A stretch of DNA of 64,000 nt from Streptomyces sp. NRRL F-6131 (GTDB lineage Bacteria > Actinomycetota > Actinomycetes > Streptomycetales > Streptomycetaceae): contig JOHN01000065.1 in the NCBI GenBank assembly GCA_000719695.1, positions 1-64,000 of the forward strand. The letters are read 5' to 3'. Made by a program: the position numbers and the translations under genes. Under the pieces are notes generated by a model that searched no databases, was not told the DNA's origin, and was given only the letters and a program-made list of their open reading frames with translations. Numbering within the stretch: the first letter of the stretch is position 1; each line of letters starts with the position of its first letter. Below, piece by piece: positions 7,006 to 16,336 of this stretch.

Positions 7006-10000
7006 TCACCCCTCCCGGGGCGGCAGCGGCGGCCGTCGCAGGTCCGGTCGCGGGGTGTCGCCCGGCGGCGGTACCGCAGCGGGCGCGTCCTCCAGCAGTT
7101 CCAGCGCCAGCCGTACCGCCGTGACCAGCTCCGGGTACCGGCCCGCGGCCCAGTCCCGGGGGGTCCGGAGCACGTGCACGTCCGGCTCGACGCCCCGGTT
7201 CTCGATCGACCAGCCGAGCCCGCCGGTGAACCAGGAGGCGTTCTTCGGCACCGAGATCTGCGTGCCGTCGCCGAGCAGGTGGCGTCCGGTCATGCCGACC
7301 ACCCCGCCCCAGGTGCGGTTGCCGATCACCGGGCCGAGCCCGAGCAGCCGGATGGCGGCGATGATGACGTCCCCGTCCGAGCTGGTGGCCTCGTCGGCGA
7401 GGGCGACCACCGGCCCGCGCGGGGCGTCGCGCGGCCACCGCACGGGTTCCCGGCCGCGGCTGAAGTCCCAGGCCAGCACCCGGCGGGTGAGCTTCTCGAG
7501 GACGAGTTCGGAGACGTTGCCGCCGGCGTTGCCGCGGACGTCGAGGACGAGCGCGGGCTTGTCCATCTCCCGCCGCACGTCCCGGTTGAACTGTGCCCAG
7601 CCGGAGCCGCCGAGGTCCGGGATGTGCAGGTAGCCGCACCGGCCGTCGCTGAACTCCCGGACCAGGGCGCGCCGTTTGACCACCCAGTCCTGGTAGCGGA
7701 TGGCCCGTTCGTCGGTGAGCGGGGTGACGGTGATCCGGCGGACGGCGCCGTTCGGGCCGCCCCGGCGGAGGGTGAGTTCGACGCTCGTCCCGCCGGTGCC
7801 GGCGAGCAGCGGCAGCGGCCCGCGCACCGGGTCGACCGGCCGCCCGGCGACGGCGAGCAGCTCGTCGCCGTCGTGCACGCCGTGGGTGGCGAGCGGGGCG
7901 CGGGCGCGCGGGTCGGAGGACTCGCCGGCCAGGATGCGGTCGACCAGCCAGTGCCCGTCGGGGGTGCGGTGGGCGTTGGCGCCGAGCAGGCCGACCGGCT
8001 GCTGGGCGAGGGAGGGCCCCTCGCCGCGCCGGGACGGGGTGACGTAGGCGTGCGAGGTGCCGAGTTCGCCGAGGAGTTCGCGCAGCAGGTCGGCGAAGTC
8101 GTCGGGGCCGGCGATCCGGTCCAGCAGCGGCTCGTACTGGGCGACCAGGGCCGGCCAGTCGAGCCCGCACATCCCGGCGTCCCAGAACTGGTCCCGGACG
8201 ATCCGGGCGGCCTCCGCGTAGGCCTGGCGCCACTCGTCGGCGGGTCGCACGGTGTGGGTGATCCGCCGCAGGTCGACCGTGGTGGCGGCGGAGGGCGCGG
8301 CGACCGGGACGATCCGCAGGGTGCCGGCCGAGTAGACGGCGACGGAGCCGCCGTCGCCGGAGACCGCGTAGCCGTCGAGCCGGTCGGCGAGCGTGGAGCG
8401 GTTGCCGCGGGCCAGGTCGAAGTACTCCAGGGAGGGGCGGCCGGAGGTGTCCTCGGGGTTGGTGAAGGTCTGCCCGAGGGTGCCGGAGATCGGCCAGCGC
8501 AGCCAGACCAGGCCGCCCCGGACGGCGTCGGTGGCGGAGTACTTGCCGGCCAGGACGGGGAACTGGATCAGCCGTCCGCCGATGCCCTCGGGGTCGACGT
8601 GGACGGTGCCGTCGCCGCCGCCGTCGCCGTGCGGGGCGGTGTCCTCGTCGGGCGCGGCGAACGGGGACGGGGTGTCGGCGGCGAGCGGGACGAGGTAGGG
8701 GCGGCAGCCGAGCGGGAAGGAGAGGTCGCCGGTGTGCACGTCGTGGACCGGGTCGAAGCCGCGCCAGGAGAGGAAGGCCAGGTAGCGGCCGTCCCGGGTG
8801 AAGGCCGGCTGCTCGTCCTCGAACCGGCCGTCGGTGACGTCGACGACGGGGGCGGCGGCGTCGGTGCGGGTGAGCCGGATGCGTCGCAGTGAGCGGCCGG
8901 CGGCCGGCTGGGACCAGGCGATCCAGTGCGAGTCGGGGGAGAAGCGGGCGCTGGTGACCGGTCCGTGGGCGGAGGCGGCGAGCTCGCGGACGGTGCCGTC
9001 GGCGGCGGTGAGCAGCAGCAGCCGCCCGTCGGAGGAGGCGACCGCGAGCAGGGCGCCGTCGGGGGCGGCGGTGAGTTCCAGGACGCGGCCGAGCCGACCG
9101 GCGGCGAGCACCCGGTGGCCGTGCCGCGCGGGGGCGTGCTCGTGGCCGGGCAGCGGCACGATCTCGACGGCGTCCTCGCCCTCGGCGTCGGTGATCCAGG
9201 CGGCCTCGCCGGTGCCGCCGAGCACGACGGGTAGCCGGGTGCGGACGCCGGGGGTGTCGGCGAGCGCCCGGGCCGGGCCCTCGCGGTGGGTGAGCCAGTA
9301 CTGGCTGCCGCGGACGGTGATCACCCCGGCCCGGCCGGTGCGGTCGCAGGCGAGGTCCTTGACGTGCGAGGCGGCGCTCACCTGGTACGGGCGGCGGCCG
9401 GCCCGGGCGCCGCCGAGCGGGACGCGCAGCCGGCGCGGGGCGGGGGCGTCCAGGTCGTCCAGCAGCCACAGGTCGCCGGCGTGCTGGTAGACGATCCGGG
9501 TGCCGTCGGTGGCGGCCTCGCGGGCGTAGTAGGAGGCGTGGTCGGTGTGCCGGCGCAGGTCGGTGCCGTCGGGGCGGCAGGAGTAGAGGTTGCCGATGCC
9601 CTCGTGGTCGGAGAGGAAGGCGATCCGCCCGCCGTCGGGACCGGTGACCGGCAGGGGGCAGGCGACGTGGCCGGGGAGGTCCGGGAGGATCTGCCGGCCG
9701 TCCACCCAGAGCCGGCCGGTGGCGCCGCCCCGGTAGCGCTTCCAGGCGGCGGGTTCGTGCGGGGCGGCGCCGGTGAGCAGCACGGTGTGGTCGGGGCCGA
9801 CCTGGGCGTCGCCGACCGGGCCCCAGGGCATCCGGCGGGCGGGGCTGCCGTCGGTGGGCAGGGCGTGCGCCCAGGTGTAGTGGCCGAAGGGCTCGTGGTA
9901 GGAGGTGACGGCGAGCAGTTCGCCGTCCGGCATCCAGCCGCGCAGCCGGGTGTCCTGGCTGCCCCAGTGGCTGAGCCGGCGGGCCTCGCCGCCGTCGACG

Positions 10001-10233
10001 GGGGCGGTCCAGATCTCGGGGGCGAGGCTCTGCCAGCCGGTCCAGGCGAGGGTGCGGCCGTCGGGGGAGAGCCGGGGGTGGCTGACCCGGGTGCGGTCGC
10101 AGCTGATCCGCCAGGCCCGGCCGGTGCCGTCGGCGGCGGGGTCGAGCGGGGCGATCCAGACGTCGTCCTCGGCGGTGAAGGCCAGCAGGCCCCCGCGCAG
10201 GTGGGGGTGGCGGAGGTAGCCGGGCGACGTCAC
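7006..10233 (-). CDS. Tricorn-type protease (peptidase family S41)
   Basis: A 1075-aa protein, close to the roughly 1070 aa of archaeal tricorn protease. The N-terminal two thirds are beta-propeller repeats (DGRTLAWTGWQS, DGGRIAFLSDHEG, DSHWIAWSQPA and similar). They are followed by a C1 helical domain with LGTSHAYVTP (the tricorn Ser-His pair, near residue 727), a PDZ domain, and the C2 domain with DVRGNAGGNVS and DEATSSDGDVI (nucleophile Ser, near residue 949) and IENRGVEPDV (catalytic Glu, near residue 1012). The full catalytic set is therefore present. No signal peptide is seen, so it acts in the cytoplasm trimming peptides from upstream proteases. The GTG at 10233 begins the propeller (TSPGYLRHPHLRGG) directly; longer starts give non-homologous sequence. 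Confidence 0.93.
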   Translation of the reverse strand: MTSPGYLRHPHLRGGLLAFTAEDDVWIAPLDPAADGTGRAWRISCDRTRVSHPRLSPDGRTLAWTGWQSLAPEIWTAPVDGGEARRLSHWGSQDTRLRGWMPDGELLAVTSYHEPFGHYTWAHALPTDGSPARRMPWGPVGDAQVGPDHTVLLTGAAPHEPAAWKRYRGGATGRLWVDGRQILPDLPGHVACPLPVTGPDGGRIAFLSDHEGIGNLYSCRPDGTDLRRHTDHASYYAREAATDGTRIVYQHAGDLWLLDDLDAPAPRRLRVPLGGARAGRRPYQVSAASHVKDLACDRTGRAGVITVRGSQYWLTHREGPARALADTPGVRTRLPVVLGGTGEAAWITDAEGEDAVEIVPLPGHEHAPARHGHRVLAAGRLGRVLELTAAPDGALLAVASSDGRLLLLTAADGTVRELAASAHGPVTSARFSPDSHWIAWSQPAAGRSLRRIRLTRTDAAAPVVDVTDGRFEDEQPAFTRDGRYLAFLSWRGFDPVHDVHTGDLSFPLGCRPYLVPLAADTPSPFAAPDEDTAPHGDGGGDGTVHVDPEGIGGRLIQFPVLAGKYSATDAVRGGLVWLRWPISGTLGQTFTNPEDTSGRPSLEYFDLARGNRSTLADRLDGYAVSGDGGSVAVYSAGTLRIVPVAAPSAATTVDLRRITHTVRPADEWRQAYAEAARIVRDQFWDAGMCGLDWPALVAQYEPLLDRIAGPDDFADLLRELLGELGTSHAYVTPSRRGEGPSLAQQPVGLLGANAHRTPDGHWLVDRILAGESSDPRARAPLATHGVHDGDELLAVAGRPVDPVRGPLPLLAGTGGTSVELTLRRGGPNGAVRRITVTPLTDERAIRYQDWVVKRRALVREFSDGRCGYLHIPDLGGSGWAQFNRDVRREMDKPALVLDVRGNAGGNVSELVLEKLTRRVLAWDFSRGREPVRWPRDAPRGPVVALADEATSSDGDVIIAAIRLLGLGPVIGNRTWGGVVGMTGRHLLGDGTQISVPKNASWFTGGLGWSIENRGVEPDVHVLRTPRDWAAGRYPELVTAVRLALELLEDAPAAVPPPGDTPRPDLRRPPLPPREG

Positions 10234-10365
10234 CCTTCCATGCTTCGACGGGGTGTCACGCGCGGCAACCGGAACCCGGCCCGGCGGAGCGTCCGCGGCC
10301 CCGGGAGTGCCGGGGACCGCCCCGCCCGGAACCGGCCTCCCACCTGCCCGGCCCGGCCCCCGGAA

Positions 10366-10422
10366 CCGGTCTGGACCATTGACACCGTACGGCCGCATCC
10401 ACTTCAGTGGTCTAGTCCAACT
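10366..10422 (+). promoter_or_regulatory. Chitinase promoter with two DasR-like (dre) sites
   Basis: TTGACA at 10379-10384 is a good -35 box. Two imperfect palindromes resemble the DasR operator ACTGGTCTAGACCACT: CCGGTCTGGACCATTG (10366-10381, overlapping the -35) and AGTGGTCTAGTCCAACT (10406-10422, near the expected -10/start). DasR represses chitin and N-acetylglucosamine genes until amino-sugar phosphates release it. The placement over the core promoter of a chitinase gene supports this reading. Confidence 0.72.
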
Positions 10423-10517
10423 TGCCTGCCCGGCCGCACCGTTCCCCCACCACCGGTGCGCACCCCGGCATGCCTCCGGACACCCCCACACCCGCGCCTG
10501 AGCGAGGAGTCTCCCCC

Positions 10518-12200
10518 ATGCGCAGATCAACCGTCGTCACGCCCGCGCCCGGTCGTCACCGGCCGCGCACCCTGCTGGCCGCCGGCACCGCCTCGGCCGT
10601 CGCCGCCGCCACCATGGTCGGCCTCACCCTGGGCCTCGCGCCCAGCGCCTCGGCCGGGGAGTTCCTGGTCAACGGCGGCTTCGAGAGCGGCGCCCTCGGC
10701 CCGTGGAGCTGCTCCGCCGGCACCGGCAGCGTCGTCACCGGCCAGGCCCACAGCGGCAGTTACGCGCTCGCCGGGGCCGCCTCGGCGGGCGACAGCGCCC
10801 GCTGTGCGCAGACCGTCACCGTCGCGCCCAACACCACCTACACGCTCAGCGCCCACCTCAAGGGCTCGTACGTCTACCTCGGCGTGGACGGCGGCGCCTC
10901 GACCTGGACGCCCGGCACCGGCGGCGCCTACCAGAAGCTGAGCGTCGGCTTCACCACCGGCGCCACCCAGACCAGCGCCACCGTCTACACCCACGGCTGG
11001 TACGGCCAGGGCACCTACTACGCGGACGACGTCTCGCTGGACGGCCCCGGCGCCCCCAGCCCGACCGCGACGCCCACCGTCACCCCGACGGTCACCCCCA
11101 CGGTGACCCCGACCGTCACGCCGACGGTCACCCCCACGGTGACCCCGACCGTGACGCCCACGGTCACGCCCACCACGCCGCCCGGCTCCAAGGCCCTCGT
11201 CGGCTACCTGCACGCGAGCTTCGCCAACGGCGCCGGCTACACCCGGATGGCCGACGTCCCCGACTCCTGGGACTTCGTCAACCTCTCCTTCGGCGAGCCC
11301 ACCTCGGTCACCTCCGGCGACATCCGGTTCAACCGCTGCCCGGTCACCGAGTGCCCGACCGTCGAGTCCGACGCCGACTTCAAGGCCGCCATCGCCGCCA
11401 AGCGCGCCAAGGGCAAGAAGGTGCTGATCTCGATCGGCGGCCAGAACGGCCAGGTCCAGCTCACCACCACCGCCGCCCGGGACGCCTTCGTCTCCTCCGT
11501 CTCGGCGATCATCGACAAGTGGGGCCTGGACGGCCTGGACATCGACTTCGAGGGCCACTCGCTGTCGCTCCAGACCGGCGACACCGACTTCAAGAACCCG
11601 ACCAGCCCGGTCATCGTCAACCTGATCTCGGCGATCCGGACGCTCAAGGCCAAGTACGGCCCGAACTTCGTGCTGACCATGGCGCCGGAGACCTTCTTCG
11701 TCCAGCTCGGCTACCAGTACTACGGCTCCGGCCCCTGGGGTGGCCAGGACCCGCGGGCGGGCGCCTACCTGCCGGTGATCCACGCCCTGCGCGACGACCT
11801 GACCCTGCTGCACGTCCAGGACTACAACTCCGGCTCCATCATGGGCCTGGACAACCAGTACCACTCGATGGGCGGCGCCGACTTCCACGTCGCGATGACC
11901 GACATGCTGCTCAAGGGCTTCCCGGTGGCGGGCAACACCACCAACCTCTTCCCGGCGCTGCCCGCGTCCAAGGTCGCCATCGGCATGCCGGCCACCACCA
12001 ACGCGGGCAACGGCTACGTCGCCCCGGCCGAGGTCAACAAGGCCCTGGACTGCCTCACCAAGCTGACCAACTGCGGCGGCTACGTCCCGAAGGCGGGCGC
12101 CCAGCCCGGCCTGCGCGGCCTGATGACCTGGTCCATCAACTGGGACCAGTTCGGCGGGCGGGAGTTCTCGAAGAACTTCGACTCCTACTTCCGCCGCTGA
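10518..12200 (+). CDS. Secreted chitinase, GH18, with N-terminal carbohydrate-binding module
   Basis: A 560-aa enzyme that hydrolyses chitin outside the cell. Residues 1 to about 46 are a signal peptide ending ASA. A carbohydrate-binding module follows (GEFLVNGGFESGALGPWSC..., about 47-180), then a Pro-Thr-Val-Thr repeat linker (about 186-222, encoded by near-identical 12-bp DNA repeats), then the GH18 barrel. The barrel contains the catalytic DGLDIDFEG (DxxDxDxE, Glu is the acid) near residue 340 and LMTWSINWDQ near the end. It resembles streptomycete ChiC/ChiD-type enzymes. The ATG at 10518 has GAGGAG upstream. Regulation is probably through DasR (see the promoter entry). A tandem repeat lies after the stop. 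Confidence 0.93.
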   Translation: MRRSTVVTPAPGRHRPRTLLAAGTASAVAAATMVGLTLGLAPSASAGEFLVNGGFESGALGPWSCSAGTGSVVTGQAHSGSYALAGAASAGDSARCAQTVTVAPNTTYTLSAHLKGSYVYLGVDGGASTWTPGTGGAYQKLSVGFTTGATQTSATVYTHGWYGQGTYYADDVSLDGPGAPSPTATPTVTPTVTPTVTPTVTPTVTPTVTPTVTPTVTPTTPPGSKALVGYLHASFANGAGYTRMADVPDSWDFVNLSFGEPTSVTSGDIRFNRCPVTECPTVESDADFKAAIAAKRAKGKKVLISIGGQNGQVQLTTTAARDAFVSSVSAIIDKWGLDGLDIDFEGHSLSLQTGDTDFKNPTSPVIVNLISAIRTLKAKYGPNFVLTMAPETFFVQLGYQYYGSGPWGGQDPRAGAYLPVIHALRDDLTLLHVQDYNSGSIMGLDNQYHSMGGADFHVAMTDMLLKGFPVAGNTTNLFPALPASKVAIGMPATTNAGNGYVAPAEVNKALDCLTKLTNCGGYVPKAGAQPGLRGLMTWSINWDQFGGREFSKNFDSYFRR

Positions 12201-12268
12201 CGGCCGCCTGACGGTCGCACCCGGACGGCCGCTGGGCGGCGGTGGGTGGAACGAACCCGCCGCTCAGC

Positions 12269-12324
12269 GGTCCACCCCGTCGCCCGGCGGTCCAGCGGTC
12301 GCCCGGTGGTCCACCCCGTCGCCC
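12269..12324. repeat. 39-bp period imperfect tandem repeat after the chitinase gene
   Basis: The 17-mer GGTCCACCCCGTCGCCC occurs at 12269 and again at 12308, and the surrounding bases repeat the theme CAGCGGTC. It fills the gap between the convergent chitinase and MerR genes. No hairpin with a T tract was found, so termination is uncertain. Confidence 0.6.
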
Positions 12325-12333
12325 AGCGGTCGC

Positions 12334-12696
12334 TCAGCGGTCCGTCCGGACCGCCGCCAGGTACTCCGCGATCGCGTCCCGGTTGCGGGTCAGGCAGGAG
12401 ATCCGGGCGCTCATCCCGGCCAGCTCCTGCTCCAGGGTGGCGATCATCTCCGGCGTGGCGTGCTCGAAGTGGATGGTGCGGGGCCGGTCGAGGCAGGGCA
12501 GGATCTGTTTGATGATCCGGGTCGGCAGCCCGGCGTCGAGCAGCCCCCGGATCTGCAGCACCCGGTCCACCGTCGACCCGTCGTAGGAGCGGTAGCCGTT
12601 CGCGCAGCGCTCGGCCGCGATCAGCCCCTGCTCCTCGTAGTACCGCAGCAGTCGCCGGGATGCCCCGGTCCGCTCGGACAGCTCGCCGATCCGCAC
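12334..12696 (-). CDS. MerR-family transcriptional regulator
   Basis: A 120-aa regulator. The winged helix-turn-helix is at residues 1-70 (VRIGELSERTGASRRLLRYYEEQGLI, then RCANGYRSY), followed by a short dimerisation helix (ATPEMIATLEQELAGMSARISCL). There is no Cys-rich metal loop, so it is more likely to sense an organic compound than a metal. The GTG at 12696 matches the usual MerR start MRIGEL; earlier in-frame codons would add non-homologous residues. It is divergent from an MFS transporter with a dyad in the 65-bp gap, the classic arrangement for a MerR activator of its own efflux gene. Confidence 0.88.
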   Translation of the reverse strand: MRIGELSERTGASRRLLRYYEEQGLIAAERCANGYRSYDGSTVDRVLQIRGLLDAGLPTRIIKQILPCLDRPRTIHFEHATPEMIATLEQELAGMSARISCLTRNRDAIAEYLAAVRTDR

Positions 12697-12721
12697 GTGT
12701 CCCACCTCACAGCCGCTCGGA

Positions 12722-12745
12722 TTGACCCTCACACCGATGTGAGGG
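12722..12745. promoter_or_regulatory. MerR-type operator/promoter between merR and MFS genes
   Basis: A perfect dyad (CCCTCACA at 12726-12733, spacer CCGA, TGTGAGGG at 12738-12745) follows a TTGACC box at 12722-12727. A dyad sitting inside a long promoter spacer is the signature of MerR-family targets, where the regulator twists the DNA to activate transcription. The MFS start codon is only 16 bp beyond the dyad. Confidence 0.7.
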
Positions 12746-12761
12746 TTCGAGCATAGCCGCC

Positions 12762-13985
12762 ATGCGGACCACTCCACGGACGACCGTCCCCACCGCCCCA
12801 CCGGCCACCCCGACCGCCCCGGCCCTGCCGCTGCCCGCCCTGCTGGCCCTCGCCACCGCGGTCTTCGTCACCGCCCTCACCGAGACCCTGCCCGCCGGCG
12901 TGCTGACCGCCATGAGCGCCGACCTCGGCGTCGGCGAGCCCGCCATGGGCCAGGCCGTCACCGTCTACGCGATCGGCACCGCCGTCACCGCCGTCCCGCT
13001 CACCGCGGCCACCGCCGGATGGGGCCGCCGACGCCTGCTGCTCACCGCGATGGCCGGCTTCGCCGCCGCCAACACCGTCACCGCGGTGTCCAGCGACTAC
13101 CCGCTCACCATGGCCGCCCGCTTCCTCGCCGGGGTCGCCGCCGGCCTCGCCTGGGCCCTGCTCGCCGGGTACGCCCGCCGGCTCGCGCCGCCCGAACTCC
13201 AGGGCCGGGCGATCGCCGTCGCGATGACCGGCGTGCCGCTCGCCTTGTCGCTGGGCGTGCCCGCCGGGACCTTCCTCGGCAGCGCGCTCGACTGGCGGGT
13301 GCCCTTCCTGCTGATGACCGTGCTCGCCGTCGGCGTGACCGGCTGGATCGCCGCGACCGTCCCCGAGGTGCCCGGCCGGGCCCGCGGCGAACGGACCCCG
13401 GTGCTGGGCGCCCTCACCGTCCCCGGGGTGCGACCGGTGCTCGCGGTGACCTTCGTCGTGGTCCTCGCCCACACCGTCCTCTACACCTACATCGCCCCCT
13501 TCCTCGACCGGCGCGGCATGGGCGGCGCCACCGACGCGGTGCTGCTCGCCTTCGGCGCGGCCTCCCTGGTGAGCATCTGGTTCACCGGCGCGCACATCCA
13601 CCGCCGGCTGCGCGGGCTCACCGTCGCCGCCACCCTGCTGATCGCCGCCGCGGCAGGCGTCCTCGGCCTGGTCACCGGCAGCACCCTCGCCGTGTACGGC
13701 GCCGCCGTGCTGTGGGGCCTCGGCTGGGGCGGCCTGCCCACCCTGCTGCAGACCGCGGTCGGCGACGCGGGCGGGGCCAGGGCGGACGCCGCGCAGACGA
13801 TGCTGGTCACCCTCTGGAACGCGGCGATGGCCGGCGGCGGCGTGGCCGGCGGCCTGCTGCTGGACGGGCTCGGCGCCGGTTCCTTCCCGTGGGCCGTGCT
13901 GGTCCTGCTGCTGGCCGTCCTCGCGGTCGTCCTGGCCGCCCGCACCCACGGCTTCCCGGCCCACCGCCCGGACGCCGGCCGCTGA
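12762..13985 (+). CDS. MFS drug/sugar efflux transporter (DHA1 type)
   Basis: A 407-aa membrane protein with about 12 hydrophobic segments. Features of drug:H+ antiporters are visible: an acidic/Gly-rich start to the first helices (PALLALATAVFVTALTETLPAGVL), the loop GWGRRRLLL between helices 2 and 3, and GRAIAVAMTGVPLALSLGVPAGTFLG in helix 5 (motif C-like). It resembles the chloramphenicol-resistance/AraJ group. The substrate is unknown. No ribosome-binding site precedes the ATG, and the transcript may start very near it. Control by the divergent MerR protein is likely. Confidence 0.88.
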   Translation: MRTTPRTTVPTAPPATPTAPALPLPALLALATAVFVTALTETLPAGVLTAMSADLGVGEPAMGQAVTVYAIGTAVTAVPLTAATAGWGRRRLLLTAMAGFAAANTVTAVSSDYPLTMAARFLAGVAAGLAWALLAGYARRLAPPELQGRAIAVAMTGVPLALSLGVPAGTFLGSALDWRVPFLLMTVLAVGVTGWIAATVPEVPGRARGERTPVLGALTVPGVRPVLAVTFVVVLAHTVLYTYIAPFLDRRGMGGATDAVLLAFGAASLVSIWFTGAHIHRRLRGLTVAATLLIAAAAGVLGLVTGSTLAVYGAAVLWGLGWGGLPTLLQTAVGDAGGARADAAQTMLVTLWNAAMAGGGVAGGLLLDGLGAGSFPWAVLVLLLAVLAVVLAARTHGFPAHRPDAGR

Positions 13986-13997
13986 GCACCCCGCTCG

Positions 13998-14732
13998 CTA
14001 GTACCCCGGCTCCGGGTACTCGCCCGCCGGGTGCCGGGGTGCCATCAGACCGCCACGGTAGGAGATGGCCACCGCCTGCGCCCGGTCCCGGGCGTCGATC
14101 TTCGACAGGATCCGCTTCACGTGGGTCTTCACCGTCGACTCGGCGAGCACGAGCAGCGCGGCGATCTCCCGGTTGGAGCGCCCCTCGGCGGCCAGCCGCA
14201 GCACCTCCCGCTCCCGCGCCGTCAGCCGGGCGAGGCGGGTGTCCTCCGGCTCCGGCGGCGGGCGCTCGCCGCCCCGGCCGACCACCTGGGCGACCAGATC
14301 GCGGGTGACCGCCGGGTCCAGCACCGACTCGCCCGCGGCCAGCGTGTGCACCGCGTCGACGAGCCGCTCGGCCGAGGCCCGCTTCAGCAGGAAGCCCGCC
14401 GCCCCGGCGCGCAGCGCGCCCCAGACGTAGTCGTCGTGGTGGAAGGTGGTCAGCACCAGCACCCGGGTGGGCAGTCCGGCGGCGACGATCCGCCGGGTCG
14501 CCTCCACCCCGTCGACCCCGGGCATCCGGACGTCCATCAGCACCACGTCCGGCAGCAGCTCGCGGCAGCGGCCGACCGCGGCGAGCCCGTCCGCGGCCTG
14601 GCCGACCACCTCGATCCGGTCGTCGGTCTCCAGCACCAGCGACACCCCGGCCCGCAGCAGCGCGTCGTCGTCCGCCACCACGACCCGCACCCGCGGCGCG
14701 CCGGCTCCGCCCGGCCCGTCGGCGGCCGTCAC
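13998..14732 (-). CDS. Two-component response regulator, NarL/LuxR family
   Basis: A 244-aa protein. The receiver domain (about 13-130) has the acidic pocket VVVADDD, the phospho-acceptor in DVVLMDVRMPG, the Thr of VLVLTTF and the Lys of FLLKRAS. The LuxR helix-turn-helix (about 170-232) reads LTAREREVLRLAAEGRSNREIAALLVLAESTVKTHVKRIL. The GTG start at 14732 overlaps the stop of the upstream histidine kinase by four bases (GTGA), so the two are co-translated. Targets are unknown; the divergent DUF2306 gene is a candidate. Confidence 0.92.
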   Translation of the reverse strand: MTAADGPGGAGAPRVRVVVADDDALLRAGVSLVLETDDRIEVVGQAADGLAAVGRCRELLPDVVLMDVRMPGVDGVEATRRIVAAGLPTRVLVLTTFHHDDYVWGALRAGAAGFLLKRASAERLVDAVHTLAAGESVLDPAVTRDLVAQVVGRGGERPPPEPEDTRLARLTAREREVLRLAAEGRSNREIAALLVLAESTVKTHVKRILSKIDARDRAQAVAISYRGGLMAPRHPAGEYPEPGY

Positions 14733-16099
14733 AGGACCGGCAGTTCGGCGCGCAGCCGGAACCCGTCGCCGGAGCCGTCGGCGGAGCCGTCGCCGGGTCC
14801 GCTCCCGGGGCCGTCCGGCCGGACCGCCCCGCCCGGCCCGTGCTCCACCCGGCCGCCCAGCATGGACACCCGCTCGGCCACGCCGAGCAGCCCCCGGCCG
14901 GGCGCGTACCCGGCGGGCGCGCCCCGCCCGTCGTCGGACACCTCGATCGCGAGCCGGCCGGCCGCGCACCGGACGGTGACCTCGACGTTGCGGGCGCCCG
15001 CGTGCTTGACGGTGTTGGTGAGCGCCTCCTGGACGATCCGGTAGGCCGACACGTCCAGGCTGCGCGGCACCCGCCGGGCGGCCGGGTCGATCCGCAGCCG
15101 CACCCGCGGCCCGGCCTGGCCGAGCCGGTCGGCCAGCCGCTCCAGGTCGGCGAGGCCCGGCTGCGGGGCGGCCCCCTCGCCGTCCTCGCCGGGGTCGCCG
15201 TCGCCGTGGCCCGCGCCGCGCCGCAACAGGCCGAGCACCCGGTCGAGGTCGTCGAGCGCGTCCCGCCCGGTGTGCTCCATCCCGAGGAGCAGTTCCCGGG
15301 TGCGGTCGGGTTCGCGGTCGAGCAGCCGGCGGGCGGCCCCGGCCTGGACCAGCACCACGTTGAGGGTGTGGCCGACCGAGTCGTGCAGTTCGCGGGCCAG
15401 CCGGGCGCGCTCCTCGGTGACCACCTCCCGGCGCAGCCGCTGCCGGGCGGCCTCCCGCTCCTCGGCCCGCCGTGCCGTGCCGTAGCCGACCGCCCAGCCG
15501 AGCAGCCAGAGGAAGAGCACGCCGGCCGGGATGACCGGGTAGTCGTGCCCGAGGTCGGCGAAGTACGCGGCCATCCCGAGCAGGGCGGCGAACGGGCCGA
15601 ACCAGGCGCGCCGCCGGGGTGCGTACAGGCCGAGCGAGTAGAGGCCGACCAGGTCGGCGTACGGCGAGACCGTGCTCGGCAGCACGAACAGCGCCTCGAC
15701 CGAGAGCGCGGCCGCGCCGACCAGGTAGCCGGCCAGCGGCCTGCTCCGGCGGACCGCCAGCGGACCGGCCACCGCCGCGCTCAGGAGCAGCGCCGCGGGC
15801 AGTCCGCCGTGCAGTTCGTCGGCCGCGCCGATCCGTTCGACGGCCATCAGCAGCAGGAAGCCGCCCGCCAGGGCGAGGTCCCAGTGCCCGGCCGGCACCG
15901 CCCGCACGGCCCGCACCGTCCGGGCGGCCACGGCCCGCGGCGCGGCGGCCCGCCGTGCGCCGGCCCGCAGCGGCGACGGGCGGGCGGTGCGGCCGGGTGC
16001 GGACGGCCGGACGGTCGGTGCCGGGGGCGCCGGGGGCGCCGGGGATGCCGGGGGGATCGCGGCGGTCCGGATCGCCCGGGTACGGGGCGGAGGGCTCAT
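14729..16099 (-). CDS. Sensor histidine kinase, HisKA_3 family
   Basis: A 456-aa kinase. After an Ala/Pro/Arg-rich cytoplasmic start of about 70 residues come several hydrophobic segments (about 72-220, including LALAGGFLLLMAVERI and VLFLWLLGWAVGYG) with no large extracellular loop, so it probably senses a membrane signal. The dimerisation helix has the phosphorylated His in RARLARELHDSVGHTLNVV (near residue 235). The ATPase domain has SAYRIVQEALTNTVKHA, DDGRGA and GRGLLGVAERV. A 20-residue Gly/Asp/Ser insertion precedes the final FRLRAELPVL. The ATG at 16099 is followed by the response regulator gene in a four-base overlap. Confidence 0.9.
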   Translation of the reverse strand: MSPPPRTRAIRTAAIPPASPAPPAPPAPTVRPSAPGRTARPSPLRAGARRAAAPRAVAARTVRAVRAVPAGHWDLALAGGFLLLMAVERIGAADELHGGLPAALLLSAAVAGPLAVRRSRPLAGYLVGAAALSVEALFVLPSTVSPYADLVGLYSLGLYAPRRRAWFGPFAALLGMAAYFADLGHDYPVIPAGVLFLWLLGWAVGYGTARRAEEREAARQRLRREVVTEERARLARELHDSVGHTLNVVLVQAGAARRLLDREPDRTRELLLGMEHTGRDALDDLDRVLGLLRRGAGHGDGDPGEDGEGAAPQPGLADLERLADRLGQAGPRVRLRIDPAARRVPRSLDVSAYRIVQEALTNTVKHAGARNVEVTVRCAAGRLAIEVSDDGRGAPAGYAPGRGLLGVAERVSMLGGRVEHGPGGAVRPDGPGSGPGDGSADGSGDGFRLRAELPVL

Positions 16100-16336
16100 G
16101 GCGGCTCCGGTTCGGGGGAGTGGCCGCCGCGCGGTGGTGCGGGCGCCGGGCCGTACGGTAGCGGCGGCCGGACGGCCGGCGCATCGCCCTGGTGGGGTAT
16201 TTCCGGCCCTCCCGACCGGGGGTGCGTGCCCGGCCGCGGGCCCCCGCGGGGGTGTCCGGCCACCCGCCGGGGGCAGGCCGCCGGACCCCGGCGGGCGGAC
16301 GCGACCGGGCGGGCCCGGTCCGTAGCGTCCGGACCC

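Noticed and set aside
11068..11180. Mobile or regulatory repeat inside the chitinase gene
   Set aside because: The DNA repeats simply encode the Pro-Thr-Val-Thr linker common in secreted polysaccharide-degrading enzymes.
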